Shown in pieces: positions 1 through 7,872 of a stretch of 64,000 bases of DNA; the first letter of the stretch is position 1, and the number at the start of each line of letters is the position of its first letter. The translations under genes and the position numbers were made by a program. This stretch comes from an uncultured Fibrobacter sp. (GTDB taxonomy: Bacteria; Fibrobacterota; Fibrobacteria; Fibrobacterales; Fibrobacteraceae), in the NCBI GenBank assembly GCA_946414025.1, contig CAMKMX010000009.1:1-64000 (forward strand). The letters run 5' to 3'. The notes beneath the pieces are model-generated. The model did no database searches and had not been told where the DNA came from. It saw nothing but the letters and a program-made list of their open reading frames with translations.

Positions 1-48
1 AGCTTCTGGACTTATCGTTTCGTAGAGTTCCATCAGTGCTTCGGCCAT
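1..48 (-). CDS. N-terminal fragment of an unidentified small protein (partial)
   Basis: Only the first 16 codons are in the window, reading MAEALMELYETISPEA; the rest lies beyond the left edge. The ATG at 48 is preceded by a strong AGGGGGG ribosome binding site, and a TATATT box with a 16-bp palindrome lies further upstream. Short proteins that begin this way and have an operator-like palindrome are often antitoxins. That is only a suggestion from the context, because too little of the protein is visible to identify it. Confidence 0.55.
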   Translation of the reverse strand, partial: MAEALMELYETISPEA

Positions 49-79
49 AATCGCCCCCCTTGGTTGTTTATACACCTTT

Positions 80-108
80 AATATACATTTTTTTGCGTTT
101 AAACGCAA
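80..108 (-). promoter_or_regulatory. Promoter box plus perfect 16-bp palindrome (possible operator)
   Basis: On the minus strand, TATATT (85-80) lies about 30 bp upstream of the ATG at 48. Immediately upstream is the perfect palindrome TTGCGTTTAAACGCAA (93-108), where a -35 element would sit. A dyad overlapping a promoter upstream of a short gene fits binding by an autorepressor. The palindrome is directly visible; the operator role is inferred. Confidence 0.45.
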
Positions 109-379
109 GATTGTGCCAAGGGTGGCCTATAAACGAACTTCTTTAGTACATAAACTTGAATAAAATCCGTGTTTTCCAACAATTATGACATTTGAAAACT
201 GATTAGAGTTAAGCCCGGGCGTTGCGGCCTTTGACCACTTAGTGCTTTTATACGATACTTGGTGCTTTAGCACCTTAGTAGAGTTATCCTCTTTGGGGAA
301 GTGCTTATGTGTACATGGCCACCTTTAGGTGGTTAGGCGTCTGAGCCCCGCAGTGGGGGTGCGCGGAAGACGAAGGGAG
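109..379. other. Gene-free intergenic stretch with several potential hairpins
   Basis: No convincing ORF fills this stretch. Between about 205 and 365 there are several short complementary pairs: GGTGC-TTTA-GCACC near 260-275 and CCACC-TTTA-GGTGG near 320-335, with GC-rich segments on either side. The density of stems suggests a structured RNA or an untranslated leader. It resembles no RNA family I can name, and no U-run terminator is evident. Confidence 0.3.
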
Positions 380-403
380 ATCCCCGCCTTCGCGGGGATG
401 ACA
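380..403 (+). repeat. REP-like palindrome ending in ATGACA
   Basis: ATCCCCGC-CTTC-GCGGGGAT forms a perfect 8-bp stem with a 4-base loop and is followed by GACA. It belongs to a family of short palindromes with the same tail found at seven or more other places in this window, always with the GACA side on the plus strand. This copy lies in the leader region of the nitroreductase gene. Confidence 0.75.
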
Positions 404-530
404 TTCGGCTGGAGCCAGGGGGAGACTTCCCCCTTCAAAACAAAATACAATCCAACCGTCAAGAAATACTTGATTGTTCAAACGGAAGGAAAAAAAACTC
501 CTATATTACCATCATCACCCAGGAGGCATT

Positions 531-1217
531 ATGGACTTGCAACAGGCGATTCGCGAGAGGCATTCGGTGCGGAAGTACACGGACAGGCCTATCGAGCCCG
601 AGAAGGCGGCCGAGATCCAGAAACTGATTGACGAGTGCAACGCGGAAGGCGACATGCACATTCAGCTGGTGCAGAACGAGCCCCTGGCGTTTTCGACCGG
701 GATTTTCAAGTACGGGCAATTCTCCGGCGTCAAGAACTACATCGCGCTGGTGGTCAAGAAGGACGGCAACCACGAAGAGGCCGTGGGCTATTACGGACAA
801 AGGATTGTCCTGCTGATGCAGTCGCTGGGGCTGAACAGTTGCTGGGTGGGGCTCACGTTCAAGAACATCAAGAGCGCCTACCAGATGGAGCCCGACGAAA
901 AGTTGCGGATGGTCATCGCCTGCGGTTACGGCGAGTCAAACGGCGCCGCTCGCAAGCTCAAGCCCATCTCCCGTTTTTACAAGGATGCGCGCAGCGAGAA
1001 CGCCCCGCTCCCTGAATGGTTCGAAAGGGGAATGGAAGCGGCCCTGCTTGCCCCCACCGCGATGAACCGGCAGAAGTTTTTCTTCACGCTGCTAGACGGC
1101 AACAAGGTGGCCGCCAAGGCGAGTTTCGACCTTATGGGCTATGCGCCCCTGGACCTGGGGATTGTCAAGTGCAATTTCGAGATTGCGGCCGGGAAAGAAA
1201 ACTTCGAGTGGGCGTAA
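531..1217 (+). CDS. Nitroreductase family protein (TM1586-like)
   Basis: This 228-residue protein looks like a flavin-dependent nitroreductase of the putative TM nitroreductase type. It opens with the family signature MDLQQAIRERHSVRKYTDRP, containing the R-x-S-x-R-x-Y flavin-phosphate region. The middle resembles the fold core (GQRIVLLMQSLGLNSCWVGL), and the C-terminus has the typical second half (LLAPTAMNRQKFFF). An upstream in-frame extension exists, but the ATG at 531 has a consensus AGGAGG 5 bases before it and is preferred. The gene stands alone and converges on tsf. The substrate is unknown; such enzymes reduce nitro-compounds or quinones in vitro. Confidence 0.85.
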   Translation: MDLQQAIRERHSVRKYTDRPIEPEKAAEIQKLIDECNAEGDMHIQLVQNEPLAFSTGIFKYGQFSGVKNYIALVVKKDGNHEEAVGYYGQRIVLLMQSLGLNSCWVGLTFKNIKSAYQMEPDEKLRMVIACGYGESNGAARKLKPISRFYKDARSENAPLPEWFERGMEAALLAPTAMNRQKFFFTLLDGNKVAAKASFDLMGYAPLDLGIVKCNFEIAAGKENFEWA

Positions 1218-1224
1218 AAAAAAC

Positions 1225-1248
1225 TGGTCGCCCCCAGGGGGACGACCA
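1225..1248 (-). terminator. Intrinsic terminator of the ribosomal operon
   Basis: TGGTCG-CCCCC pairs with GGGGG-(A)-CGACCA to give an 11-bp stem with one bulge. On the minus strand it is followed by a run of eight Ts, so it should stop transcription leaving tsf. The hairpin may also serve the convergent nitroreductase, although the plus-strand side is less U-rich. Confidence 0.7.
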
Positions 1249-1266
1249 ATTTAATTGTAGCTAGAG

Positions 1267-1306
1267 ATCCTTCGACTTCGCGCGATGCGCTCCGCTCAGG
1301 ATGACA
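1267..1306 (+). repeat. REP-like palindrome ending in AGGATGACA
   Basis: Outer arms ATCCT (1267-1271) and AGGAT (1298-1302) enclose a GC-rich middle that can fold further, and GACA follows. It is the same family as the copy at 380-403. It lies just 3' of tsf in the convergent gap. Confidence 0.65.
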
Positions 1307-1311
1307 CAAGC

Positions 1312-2196
1312 TTAGTTTCCGCGTTCGAAGCGGATAAAGTTCACGACCTTCAGGCTAGCAAGGCCGAGCTGCTTGGCGACGACTTCCTGGAGGTAGTCCT
1401 TGACGCTGAGCTTCTTCGGGTTCTTTTCGGACATGAAGAATTCCTGGTCTTCGAGAACGATTTCCTTGAGCACCTTGGCGACGCGGCCGTCAATCTGGCG
1501 CTGCAGGAATTCAGGCTTCGGAGCCTTGCCGGAAGCTTCGATCTGAGCCTTGGCAATTTCCTTTTCCTTTTCGATGGTTTCGGCCGGAACGGCGGCATCG
1601 TTCAGGGCGACCGGAGCAAATGCGGCGGCCTGCATAGCGATGTCCTTAGCAGCCTGCTTGAGAGCAGCTTCGTCAGAAGCGGTACCTTCGAAAGCGAGTT
1701 CGGTAATCACGCCGATCTTGCCCTTCATGTGGCTGTATACGCCAAACACGGAGTTAGCGACCTTCTTGATTTCGGCGAACTTGCGGAAGTCGATGTTTTC
1801 CTGGATCTTGACGAGCACGTCCTGGAGCACATCGTTGATCTTCTTGCCATCGACAACGGCGTTCTTGAGGTCTTCGACAGAGGCGATGGCCTGAGTTTCG
1901 ACAGCCTTCACAGCCATGTTGGCGAGAGCGACGAAGTCGTCGTTGTTGGAAACCGGTTCAGTTTCGCAAGAGAGTTCGAAAGCAGCAGCCTTGTCGGCGG
2001 TTTCGATGAGGTAGATGCGGCCTTCCTTAGCGGCCTTGTCAGCGCGCTTGGCGGCAACAGCAGCACCCTGCTTGCGGAGGAGTTCAACGGCCTTGTCCAT
2101 GTCGCCGTCAGTTTCGGTGAGGGCCTTCTTGCACTGCATCATGCCCACGCCAGTCTTCTGGCGGAGTTCGTTAACGAGGGAAGCGGTAATCTGCAT
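1312..2196 (-). CDS. tsf: Translation elongation factor Ts
   Basis: The 294-residue product is EF-Ts, the guanine nucleotide exchange factor that regenerates EF-Tu-GTP. The N-terminal UBA-like module (MQITASLVNELRQKTGVGMM) contains the hallmark TGVGMMQCKKAL segment and is followed by the two dimerization subdomains. Length fits the E. coli protein (283 aa). It starts one base after the rpsB stop, with its ribosome binding site (GAGGAAG) inside the 3' end of rpsB, so translation is probably coupled. The gene ends just before the intrinsic terminator near 1230. The order rpsB-tsf is conserved widely in bacteria. Confidence 0.98.
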   Translation of the reverse strand: MQITASLVNELRQKTGVGMMQCKKALTETDGDMDKAVELLRKQGAAVAAKRADKAAKEGRIYLIETADKAAAFELSCETEPVSNNDDFVALANMAVKAVETQAIASVEDLKNAVVDGKKINDVLQDVLVKIQENIDFRKFAEIKKVANSVFGVYSHMKGKIGVITELAFEGTASDEAALKQAAKDIAMQAAAFAPVALNDAAVPAETIEKEKEIAKAQIEASGKAPKPEFLQRQIDGRVAKVLKEIVLEDQEFFMSEKNPKKLSVKDYLQEVVAKQLGLASLKVVNFIRFERGN

Positions 2197-2197
2197 A

Positions 2198-2938
2198 TTA
2201 CTTTTCTTCCTCGCCGTTGTCGAACTTCTTCACTTCTTCCTTGTCGGCCTTCTTGTCGGCGGAACGCTTTGCAACGTTGGCGGCAATGTAGTCGATGATG
2301 AGCGTGAGGGACTTCACGGCGTCATCGTTGGCCGGAATCGGATAGTCCACGAGAGTCGGGTCGACGTTCGTGTCGCAAATGCCGATGATAGGAATGTGGA
2401 GGCGGCGAGCTTCAGCCACGGCGATCTTTTCGTGAGCGAGGTCGGTCACGACGAGGAGGCCCGGGAGGTTCACCATTTCACGGATGCCACCGAACACGGA
2501 AAGGAGCTTTTCGCGTTCACGGTTCTTGTCGAGGACTTCCTTCTTGGAGAGAGCCTGGAAAGTACCATCAGCTTCCATAGCGTCGATCTTGTCAATCTTC
2601 TTGATGGACTTACGAACGGTCTGGAAGTTCGTGAGCATACCACCGAGCCAGCGGTTGGTCACGGAGAACTGGTTGCAAGAAGCAGCAGCGTCGAGCACGC
2701 ACTGACGAGCGGTCGGCTTGGTGCCAACGAAGAGCACGGTCTTGCCAGATTCAGAGATCTTGGCAGCGGCCTTGGCAGCTTCTTCAAGGAGTTCACGAGT
2801 CTTGGAGAGGTTGAGAACGTAGATGCCGTTCTTTTCAGCCAAGATGTAGGGTTTCATTTTCGGGTTCCAGCGCTGAGTCTGGTGACCAAAGTGGGAGCCT
2901 GCAGCAAGCAGATCTTCGACAGAAGGCAGATTTGCCAT
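2198..2938 (-). CDS. rpsB: 30S ribosomal protein S2
   Basis: The 246-residue protein is ribosomal protein S2 of the small subunit. It begins MANLPSVEDLLAAGSHFGHQ, with the diagnostic AGxHFGHQTxRWNPKM region, and contains the later S2 signature around IIGICDTNVDP. An in-frame extension upstream to 3034 is rejected, because the ATG at 2938 has an AAGGA site and matches the family start. The C-terminal tail is charged (KKADKEEVKKF), as is common in S2. A TATATT promoter box and a terminator for rpsI lie in the 220-base gap upstream, so rpsB-tsf may be a separate transcript from rplM-rpsI. Confidence 0.98.
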   Translation of the reverse strand: MANLPSVEDLLAAGSHFGHQTQRWNPKMKPYILAEKNGIYVLNLSKTRELLEEAAKAAAKISESGKTVLFVGTKPTARQCVLDAAASCNQFSVTNRWLGGMLTNFQTVRKSIKKIDKIDAMEADGTFQALSKKEVLDKNREREKLLSVFGGIREMVNLPGLLVVTDLAHEKIAVAEARRLHIPIIGICDTNVDPTLVDYPIPANDDAVKSLTLIIDYIAANVAKRSADKKADKEEVKKFDNGEEEK

Positions 2939-3096
2939 AATGTATTCCTTTTCGGTTGTTACTACCCGGACTGCAAATAAGCCGCGAAGCGATGCCCGGA
3001 AACCAGGCGAACCTGGGGTTCTGGACCGCGCCACCGAAGCGACTCTCGCAAGCCGGTGATTGGTTTTACCCTGGCGAAATTGCCAAGGCGGGGCAA

Positions 3097-3102
3097 AATA
3101 TA
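3097..3102 (-). promoter_or_regulatory. TATATT promoter box for rpsB-tsf
   Basis: On the minus strand a T-rich stretch is followed by TATATT at 3102-3097, about 160 bases before the rpsB ATG. It directly follows the hairpin that ends the rpsI transcript. The same box recurs in front of many genes in this window. Confidence 0.5.
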
Positions 3103-3108
3103 GAAAAC

Positions 3109-3141
3109 AAAAAGGACCCCGGCAATACCAGAGTCCCCTTT
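3109..3141 (-). terminator. Intrinsic terminator after rpsI
   Basis: On the minus strand AAAGGGGACTCTGG pairs with CCGGGGTCCTTTTT around the loop TATTG. The stem is 14 bp including several G-U pairs and is followed by a T-run. It starts about 20 bases after the rpsI stop and probably separates rplM-rpsI from rpsB-tsf, fully or as an attenuator. Confidence 0.8.
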
Positions 3142-3159
3142 GAATAGCAGTTTCGCAGA

Positions 3160-3564
3160 TTAGCGCTTGCTGAACTGGAAGTGCTTACGAGCCTTCTTGC
3201 GGCCGAACTTCTTACGTTCGACAGCACGGGAGTCGCGAGTCATGAGGCCTTCCTTCTTGAGGGCGGGCTTGTCTTCGGCGTTGTTAGCGACGAGAGCGCG
3301 AGCGATGCCCAGACGGACAGCACCCATCTGACCGGCGATTCCACCGCCACGGGCGGTGACTTCCACGTCCCATTCTTCGGCGTTGCCGAGAATAGAGAAC
3401 GGAAGGTTAGCAATCATGTTCTGCACTTCGGAATGGAAGTAATCCTTGAAATCACGACCATTGATAGTGCGCTTGCCGGAACCCGGCTTCAGGATCACAG
3501 CGGCGATGGCGTTCTTGCGGCGGCCCGTGCCACGGTAGATCTTCTTGTTCTTTGCGGTAGCGAT
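3160..3564 (-). CDS. rpsI: 30S ribosomal protein S9, apparent AUC start codon
   Basis: The 134-residue reading is ribosomal protein S9, ending in the conserved SRAVERKKFGRKKARKHFQFSKR region. Its C-terminal KR reaches the P-site tRNA in known ribosomes. The expected N-terminus (ATAKNKKIYRGTGRRKNAIA) is encoded, but no ATG, GTG or TTG precedes it. The codon at the expected start is ATC (3564-3562), 8 bases after a strong GGAGG site. The first standard start downstream is a GTG about 20 codons in, which would remove conserved residues. I infer initiation at AUC, or a sequencing error at one base. rplM lies 23 bases upstream in the same operon. Confidence 0.9.
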   Translation of the reverse strand: MATAKNKKIYRGTGRRKNAIAAVILKPGSGKRTINGRDFKDYFHSEVQNMIANLPFSILGNAEEWDVEVTARGGGIAGQMGAVRLGIARALVANNAEDKPALKKEGLMTRDSRAVERKKFGRKKARKHFQFSKR

Positions 3565-3587
3565 AGAGGTATCCTCCGTTCTAAAGA

Positions 3588-4016
3588 TTAGAAGTCAACG
3601 ACTTCGGGGTTTTGTGCCGCGTGCGGATGTTCGGCGCCGGCATAGATTTTGAGTTTCTTGACCATCTTGTGGCCCAGAGCGCTGTGAGGGAGCATGCCCC
3701 AGATGGCAGCTTCCAGCGGAGCGGTGGGGTGCTTTGCCAAAAGGTCGGCAAAGTTGATCCAGCGTTCGCCAGCGATGTGACCGGTGTGGTGGAAGTACTG
3801 CTTCTGAAGGTTCTTGTTACCGGTAACGGCAACCTTTTCAGCGTTGATGACAACCACGTAATCGCCGGTATCGACGTTGGGGGAATAGATGGCCTTGTGC
3901 TTACCCATGAGGAGGCGGGCAACTTCGCTTGCGACGCGACCCATAGGCTTGCCCGCTGCATCCACAAGCTTCCACTTGCGGGTGACGGACTTGGGGTTTA
4001 CCGTAATGGTCTTCAT
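3588..4016 (-). CDS. rplM: 50S ribosomal protein L13
   Basis: The 142-residue protein is L13 of the large subunit. It carries the signature WKLVDAAGKPMGRVASEVAR at the N-terminus, the GDYVVVINAEKVAVTG core and WGMLPHSALG toward the end. Length equals the E. coli protein. The ATG at 4016 follows AGAGGA. It is the first gene of the rplM-rpsI operon, with a TATATT promoter box about 60 bases upstream. Confidence 0.98.
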   Translation of the reverse strand: MKTITVNPKSVTRKWKLVDAAGKPMGRVASEVARLLMGKHKAIYSPNVDTGDYVVVINAEKVAVTGNKNLQKQYFHHTGHIAGERWINFADLLAKHPTAPLEAAIWGMLPHSALGHKMVKKLKIYAGAEHPHAAQNPEVVDF

Positions 4017-4072
4017 GTAAATCCTCTAGTTAGATGATTCCGGGACAAAGGCGTCCCAGGAAATGCGGGGTA

Positions 4073-4078
4073 AATATA
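4073..4078 (-). promoter_or_regulatory. TATATT promoter box for rplM-rpsI
   Basis: On the minus strand CTATATTTACCCC lies about 57 bases before the rplM ATG. A TTGACC hexamer is seen about 24 bases further upstream, which is too far for a standard -35 element, so only the TATATT box is called. Confidence 0.5.
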
Positions 4079-4224
4079 GAAGGATTTGGAACGGCCCACA
4101 AGGGTCAAAAAGACTATTTTTACTAAAAATGTTGAAATATGCGGGTTTAAAGCTCTATCAATTATATTAATTGTAATAATTATTATATTATCTTGGCCCT
4201 TATTATACCGAAACGAAGGGGATT

Positions 4225-4280
4225 GAGTTACGAGTTGTGAGTTATGAGTTGTGAGTTATGAGTTGTGAGTTATGAGTTCT
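4225..4280. repeat. Heptamer array, eight GAGTTRT-type units
   Basis: Eight consecutive 7-bp units run from 4225 to 4280: GAGTTAC, then alternating GAGTTGT and GAGTTAT, then GAGTTCT. Positions 1-5 are constant and positions 6-7 vary. It is the longest array of this family here; the other copy is at 56056-56090. It lies in the 400-base gap between rplM and the CNNM gene, which otherwise holds the rplM promoter region and two further arrays. Confidence 0.9.
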
Positions 4281-4314
4281 TATAATCGCGCCTCCGGCGC
4301 CTAATCGACAACTA

Positions 4315-4342
4315 ATTTCACATTACACACTTTACATAAAAC
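4315..4342. repeat. Heptamer array, four ATTTCAC-type units
   Basis: Four 7-bp units ATTTCAC, ATTACAC, ACTTTAC, ATAAAAC share A at position 1 and AC at the end. The same family occurs at 37947-37981, 52491-52518 and 56154-56188. Confidence 0.65.
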
Positions 4343-4360
4343 TTCTTGTTTCTATCAGCC

Positions 4361-4423
4361 CTAACACCTAACCCCTAGATCCTAGCCCCTAGATACTAAC
4401 CCCTAGATCCTAGCCCCTACTTC
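4361..4423. repeat. Heptamer array, CTAACCC type, ending on a stop codon
   Basis: Nine 7-bp units all begin with CTA and alternate between CTAACCC, CTAGATC, CTAGCCC and CTAGATA forms. The ninth unit starts at 4417, and its CTA is the TAG stop codon of the minus-strand CNNM gene. The array therefore abuts and supplies the end of that gene. Confidence 0.9.
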
Positions 4424-5478
4424 CTTTCCGAGGCGGCTTTCCGCATAAAGGCCAGGGCCTTGCTCCGGCGGCGGGCGGTTTCTTGCAGGTTCACGGACTC
4501 GTCGTACTCGTCCACAATCTCACGGCCGAGGATTTCTTCCAGCACGTCTTCCAAGGAAACAATTCCCGCGATGGCGCCGAACTCGTCCACCACGCCCACC
4601 ATGTGGCCCCGCTGTTTCAAGAACCGGAGCAGCAACTTTTCAAGAGTCACGCTGTCGGGGATCAGCTGCAAGGGCCGCATCAACTTGCGGAGCTTGATGT
4701 CGCGCTTGCCTTCGGCCAGGTAGTTGTAGGCATCCCGACGGAGCACGATGCCAATCCATTCGTCCTTCTTTTCGCCATAAAGCGGAATCCTGGAAAAGGG
4801 CCAGTTGCCCCGTTCGTCCAGGGTCTCCCCGATGGTCTTGTCGGCCGGGAGGCTGAACACCACGTGCCTGGGCGTCATTACCTTGCGGGCTACCACGGAT
4901 TTCAGGGCCAGAATATTCTTGATGACCGCCGCCTGATGGTTGTCAATCACCTCTTCCCTGAGACCGAGACTTACCAGGCTGTTGATATCCTCGATACTCA
5001 CCTCTTTCTTTTCTTCGTCTTCGTGAGTCCAGTGCTTGGTGAGGGTGAGGCAGAGCCAGATGATTCCCGTCCAGCTCAAGACCTTGGTAATGTAATAGAA
5101 CGGCACCGCTACAATGGGGGCTATCACCTTGGCCTGTTTCACGCCCAGAGTCTTGGGAGTGATTTCGCCAAAAAGCAAGATGAGGATAGTAAGCGCGATG
5201 GGCAGCGCAAACTGCCCCGATTCCGGTAGGCGGCGCACGGCGAGGGCTGTCGCCAGGGAAGCTCCGATGGTATTCGCAATGGTATTCACCACCAGCACCG
5301 AGGCTATATAACGGTCAATATTTTCTTTGACGTGAGTCAGGTACTTGGCGGTAAAACTTTTGCGGCGCTGCAGGGATTCTACCGTGCTGGGGGGCACGCT
5401 GTAAAACGACGCTTCCGTTACCGAACAGAAGGCCGAAAAGAAAAGGCAGCAAAGAACGGTGATGACTATAGCGAGCAT
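4417..5478 (-). CDS. CNNM/CBS-domain membrane protein (hemolysin C/CorC-like)
   Basis: This 353-residue inner-membrane protein has an N-terminal CNNM (DUF21) region of about four hydrophobic segments (roughly residues 1-150), including LFGEITPKTLGV, a conserved family motif. A CBS-domain pair follows (about 180-320, with MTPRHVVFSLPADKT and GHMVGVVDEFGAIAGIVSLE). The usual C-terminal CorC_HlyC domain of longer relatives is absent. The family is linked to magnesium or other divalent-cation transport, sensed through CBS nucleotide binding. It lies 3 bases downstream of the SppA-like gene and ends at a heptamer array. Confidence 0.88.
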   Translation of the reverse strand: MLAIVITVLCCLFFSAFCSVTEASFYSVPPSTVESLQRRKSFTAKYLTHVKENIDRYIASVLVVNTIANTIGASLATALAVRRLPESGQFALPIALTILILLFGEITPKTLGVKQAKVIAPIVAVPFYYITKVLSWTGIIWLCLTLTKHWTHEDEEKKEVSIEDINSLVSLGLREEVIDNHQAAVIKNILALKSVVARKVMTPRHVVFSLPADKTIGETLDERGNWPFSRIPLYGEKKDEWIGIVLRRDAYNYLAEGKRDIKLRKLMRPLQLIPDSVTLEKLLLRFLKQRGHMVGVVDEFGAIAGIVSLEDVLEEILGREIVDEYDESVNLQETARRRSKALAFMRKAASERK

Positions 5479-5481
5479 AAT

Positions 5482-7854
5482 TTACGGTTCAAAATTTATC
5501 AGCGAAGGTTCCACGGCCCAGAACTGGGTGCGTTCCGCCTCCCTGAAAAAGTCCATGACAGCCTTGGAGCTGGGCACCGGCACCAAGTAGGAATTTTCAC
5601 CCGCAAACTGCACCAGTTCCACGTCGGTAGATTCCCCGATGTCGGCAAGGCGCTTGGCTTCGGCAATGGCCACGTCCAATCCGCCCAGCTTGTGGACCAG
5701 CCCAGCCTCCAAAGCCTTCCAGCCCACAAAGACCCGGCCCCCGCCGTAAGCGGTATCGATTTTCGCCTTGTCTACGCCGGTGGCCTGAGAGACCACCCCG
5801 ACAAACCTGTCGTAGAATTCATCCATGTAATCCTGCAGGGCCTTTTTCTCCTCATCGGTCCAGGGCCTGGTGAATGTTTCGGCATCGGCGTAGTCGTGAG
5901 TCTTGACGGTTTCTGCCTTGAGCCCAAGCTTTGAAAGCAAACCGGAGGCGTCCACCTTGCCGCCGTAGATGCCGATGCTCCCGACAAAGGAGAAGGGCTC
6001 GGCCACAATCTCATCGGCGCCACAGGCGATGTAATACCCGCCAGAGGCGCCCATGTTCCCGATGCTCGCCACAATAGGCAGTCCCTGCTTGTGCAGGTTC
6101 TTCAGCGCCGCCCAAATCTTGTCGGAGGCGATAGCGGAACCGCCCGGCGAAGAAATGCGAACCACCAGAGCCGAAACGCCTCCGCCGCTAGCAAGCCTGT
6201 TCAATGTGGCAGACACGGACTTTTCCATAGCGCCGTCGATAGTTCCGTCGATATTCAACAGGCCAATGCGAGCCCGGTGAGACCAGCTTTCGTTAAAGAT
6301 TTTTCGGTCCGTCGGCTTCCAGGTGACATAGCCCGCATAAGGGGCGTCCAGTCCAAAGAAGGTCTTCAAGGCGTAAGACGGCACCTGGTCTATATAAAGA
6401 ATGGAATCGACGACACCCGCCTGCAGGGCCGCCTTGGCGCTCACCACAGGAACCTTCGCCAAAGAATCCAAAGATGCGGCAGCCTTCTCCACAGGCATCT
6501 GCTTGCGGAAAGCCATGCGGCCTGCCACGTAGGCGTTCATCATCTTCCAGAAATCGCTGTAGAGTTCAAGCCGATTTTCGCGGGACTCCACCGACATGGA
6601 ATCCGCGATGTAGGGTTCCACCGCCGACTTGTAGGCGCCATGCCGCAAGAACTCCACCTTCACGCCCAGCTTGTCCAGCAGGCCCTTATAAAAAAGCGTG
6701 TTTCCGCCTACGCCACGCCAGGAGAAATGGGCCGATGGCTCCACCACGATTCGGTCCACAGAGGAAGCCGCCAACAAAACAGAAGGCCGCACGTCGTCCA
6801 TGTAGGCGATGACCTTCGCGCCGCGGGCCTTCAGCTTCATGACACCGCGGTTGATTTCGTTGGACACGCCCACGTTCCCCTTGTAGCCCGAAAAGTCCAG
6901 CAGCACGATACTTGCCGACGGATCACGAAGCAGGTGCTCGAACAAGGTCCGCACCTTCATGAGGGCGATGGACTGGGGCCGTATAAAGGAGAAGGGGCTT
7001 TCCACTTCGGAAACTTCCATGTCCAAAGGCACACGGACAATCTGGGCGAACATGGTGGCGTTCGGATTCCGTGCGGAATGGTAACCCCAGGTCACACCTT
7101 TGGGCAGGTAGTCGTCGTAGAATTTTACCGCCAAGTTGTTGGAACCGCCGAAGGTCATGGACATGGTGAGGGTGTATTCGTCATCGTCACCATAGACAGG
7201 CATCTTGAAGCCGTAGCGGGTGCCGTACAGTTCCAGCTCGAAAAGCAAGCGGTGGTCTTCCCAGTCCTCCACATCGTAGCTCACGCTCAAGTTCCGCCCA
7301 AGCCGAAGGGTGGCGCCCGCGTTGTGAACGCGGTCCATCGATTTCAGGCCTGCATACAGCAGGTTGTCGCAGGAATACCCGAGGGACAAGAACCTGAAAG
7401 GCCTGAGCATCACGCCTTGAGTGTAGGACCATTCCGTGCCTTCGAAGGCGGAGCTCCTGAAGGCCGTCAGTCGGCTGCCCCAGAAAAAGTAGCGCCGGAG
7501 AATGTCGGTGGAATACGTCAAACTCCAGCGGGATTCATCCAGACCCTTGTCCGCAAAACGGTATTCGAAGCCCGCGCCAAAGTGGTCCAGATTGCCACCC
7601 ACGCGGAACTGGGAAATCTCGTCGTCGTACTGATAGTCCAGCAGGGTTCCCCAGGAATCAAAAGCCGTGAGGCCGGCGGGGTTTCCGAAAATGCCGTGGG
7701 CCCCCTCCAAAGACACAAAGCCGGATTCCCCCGGCAGGTAGGCGAATGCGGGAGCGAGAAGGAACAGAACGCACCCAAGCAAATTGAGGAAAAAAGAGCA
7801 AGGAGATTCCCGGTCAAGCCGGGAATGACAACTCTGGTAAAAACTTTGTTGCAT
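5482..7854 (-). CDS. SppA-type signal peptide peptidase with N-terminal barrel-like domain
   Basis: The 790-residue protein has two S49 peptidase units (about 285-490 and 525-735), as in the 67-kDa SppA type. The catalytic lysine is in [10 protein letters not shown] (about K409) and the serine in MGASGGYY (about S604), so the dyad is intact. Unlike classical SppA, residues 40-265 are rich in alternating aromatic strands ([20 protein letters not shown]) and look like an outer-membrane beta-barrel. A signal peptide ends near residue 38. Its first residues ([10 protein letters not shown]) are encoded by a REP-like palindrome. The ATG at 7854 has AGGA about 10 bases upstream; a later TTG start is possible. 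It probably degrades residual signal or envelope peptides. Confidence 0.85.
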   Translation of the reverse strand: MQQSFYQSCHSRLDRESPCSFFLNLLGCVLFLLAPAFAYLPGESGFVSLEGAHGIFGNPAGLTAFDSWGTLLDYQYDDEISQFRVGGNLDHFGAGFEYRFADKGLDESRWSLTYSTDILRRYFFWGSRLTAFRSSAFEGTEWSYTQGVMLRPFRFLSLGYSCDNLLYAGLKSMDRVHNAGATLRLGRNLSVSYDVEDWEDHRLLFELELYGTRYGFKMPVYGDDDEYTLTMSMTFGGSNNLAVKFYDDYLPKGVTWGYHSARNPNATMFAQIVRVPLDMEVSEVESPFSFIRPQSIALMKVRTLFEHLLRDPSASIVLLDFSGYKGNVGVSNEINRGVMKLKARGAKVIAYMDDVRPSVLLAASSVDRIVVEPSAHFSWRGVGGNTLFYKGLLDKLGVKVEFLRHGAYKSAVEPYIADSMSVESRENRLELYSDFWKMMNAYVAGRMAFRKQMPVEKAAASLDSLAKVPVVSAKAALQAGVVDSILYIDQVPSYALKTFFGLDAPYAGYVTWKPTDRKIFNESWSHRARIGLLNIDGTIDGAMEKSVSATLNRLASGGGVSALVVRISSPGGSAIASDKIWAALKNLHKQGLPIVASIGNMGASGGYYIACGADEIVAEPFSFVGSIGIYGGKVDASGLLSKLGLKAETVKTHDYADAETFTRPWTDEEKKALQDYMDEFYDRFVGVVSQATGVDKAKIDTAYGGGRVFVGWKALEAGLVHKLGGLDVAIAEAKRLADIGESTDVELVQFAGENSYLVPVPSSKAVMDFFREAERTQFWAVEPSLINFEP
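7806..7830 (+). repeat. REP-like palindrome inside a signal-peptide coding region
   Basis: ATTCCCGG-TCAAG-CCGGGAAT, followed by GACA, is a perfect 8-bp stem of the same family as the copy at 380. It lies within the first 17 codons of the SppA-like gene and is translated there as HSRLDRES. Confidence 0.8.
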
Positions 7855-7872
7855 TCGTGACCGTCCTGTGGT

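Noticed and set aside
329..631. Open frame ahead of and overlapping the nitroreductase start
   Set aside because: It reads through the REP-like palindrome and overlaps the true gene, which has a consensus ribosome binding site at 521-526.
4225..4423. CRISPR array
   Set aside because: The repeats are 7 bp, tandem without spacers, and no cas genes are present.
6091..7860. 589-codon open frame opposite the SppA-like gene
   Set aside because: It is a shadow of the high-GC codon pattern on the other strand; the minus-strand product has clear catalytic motifs and this one has none.
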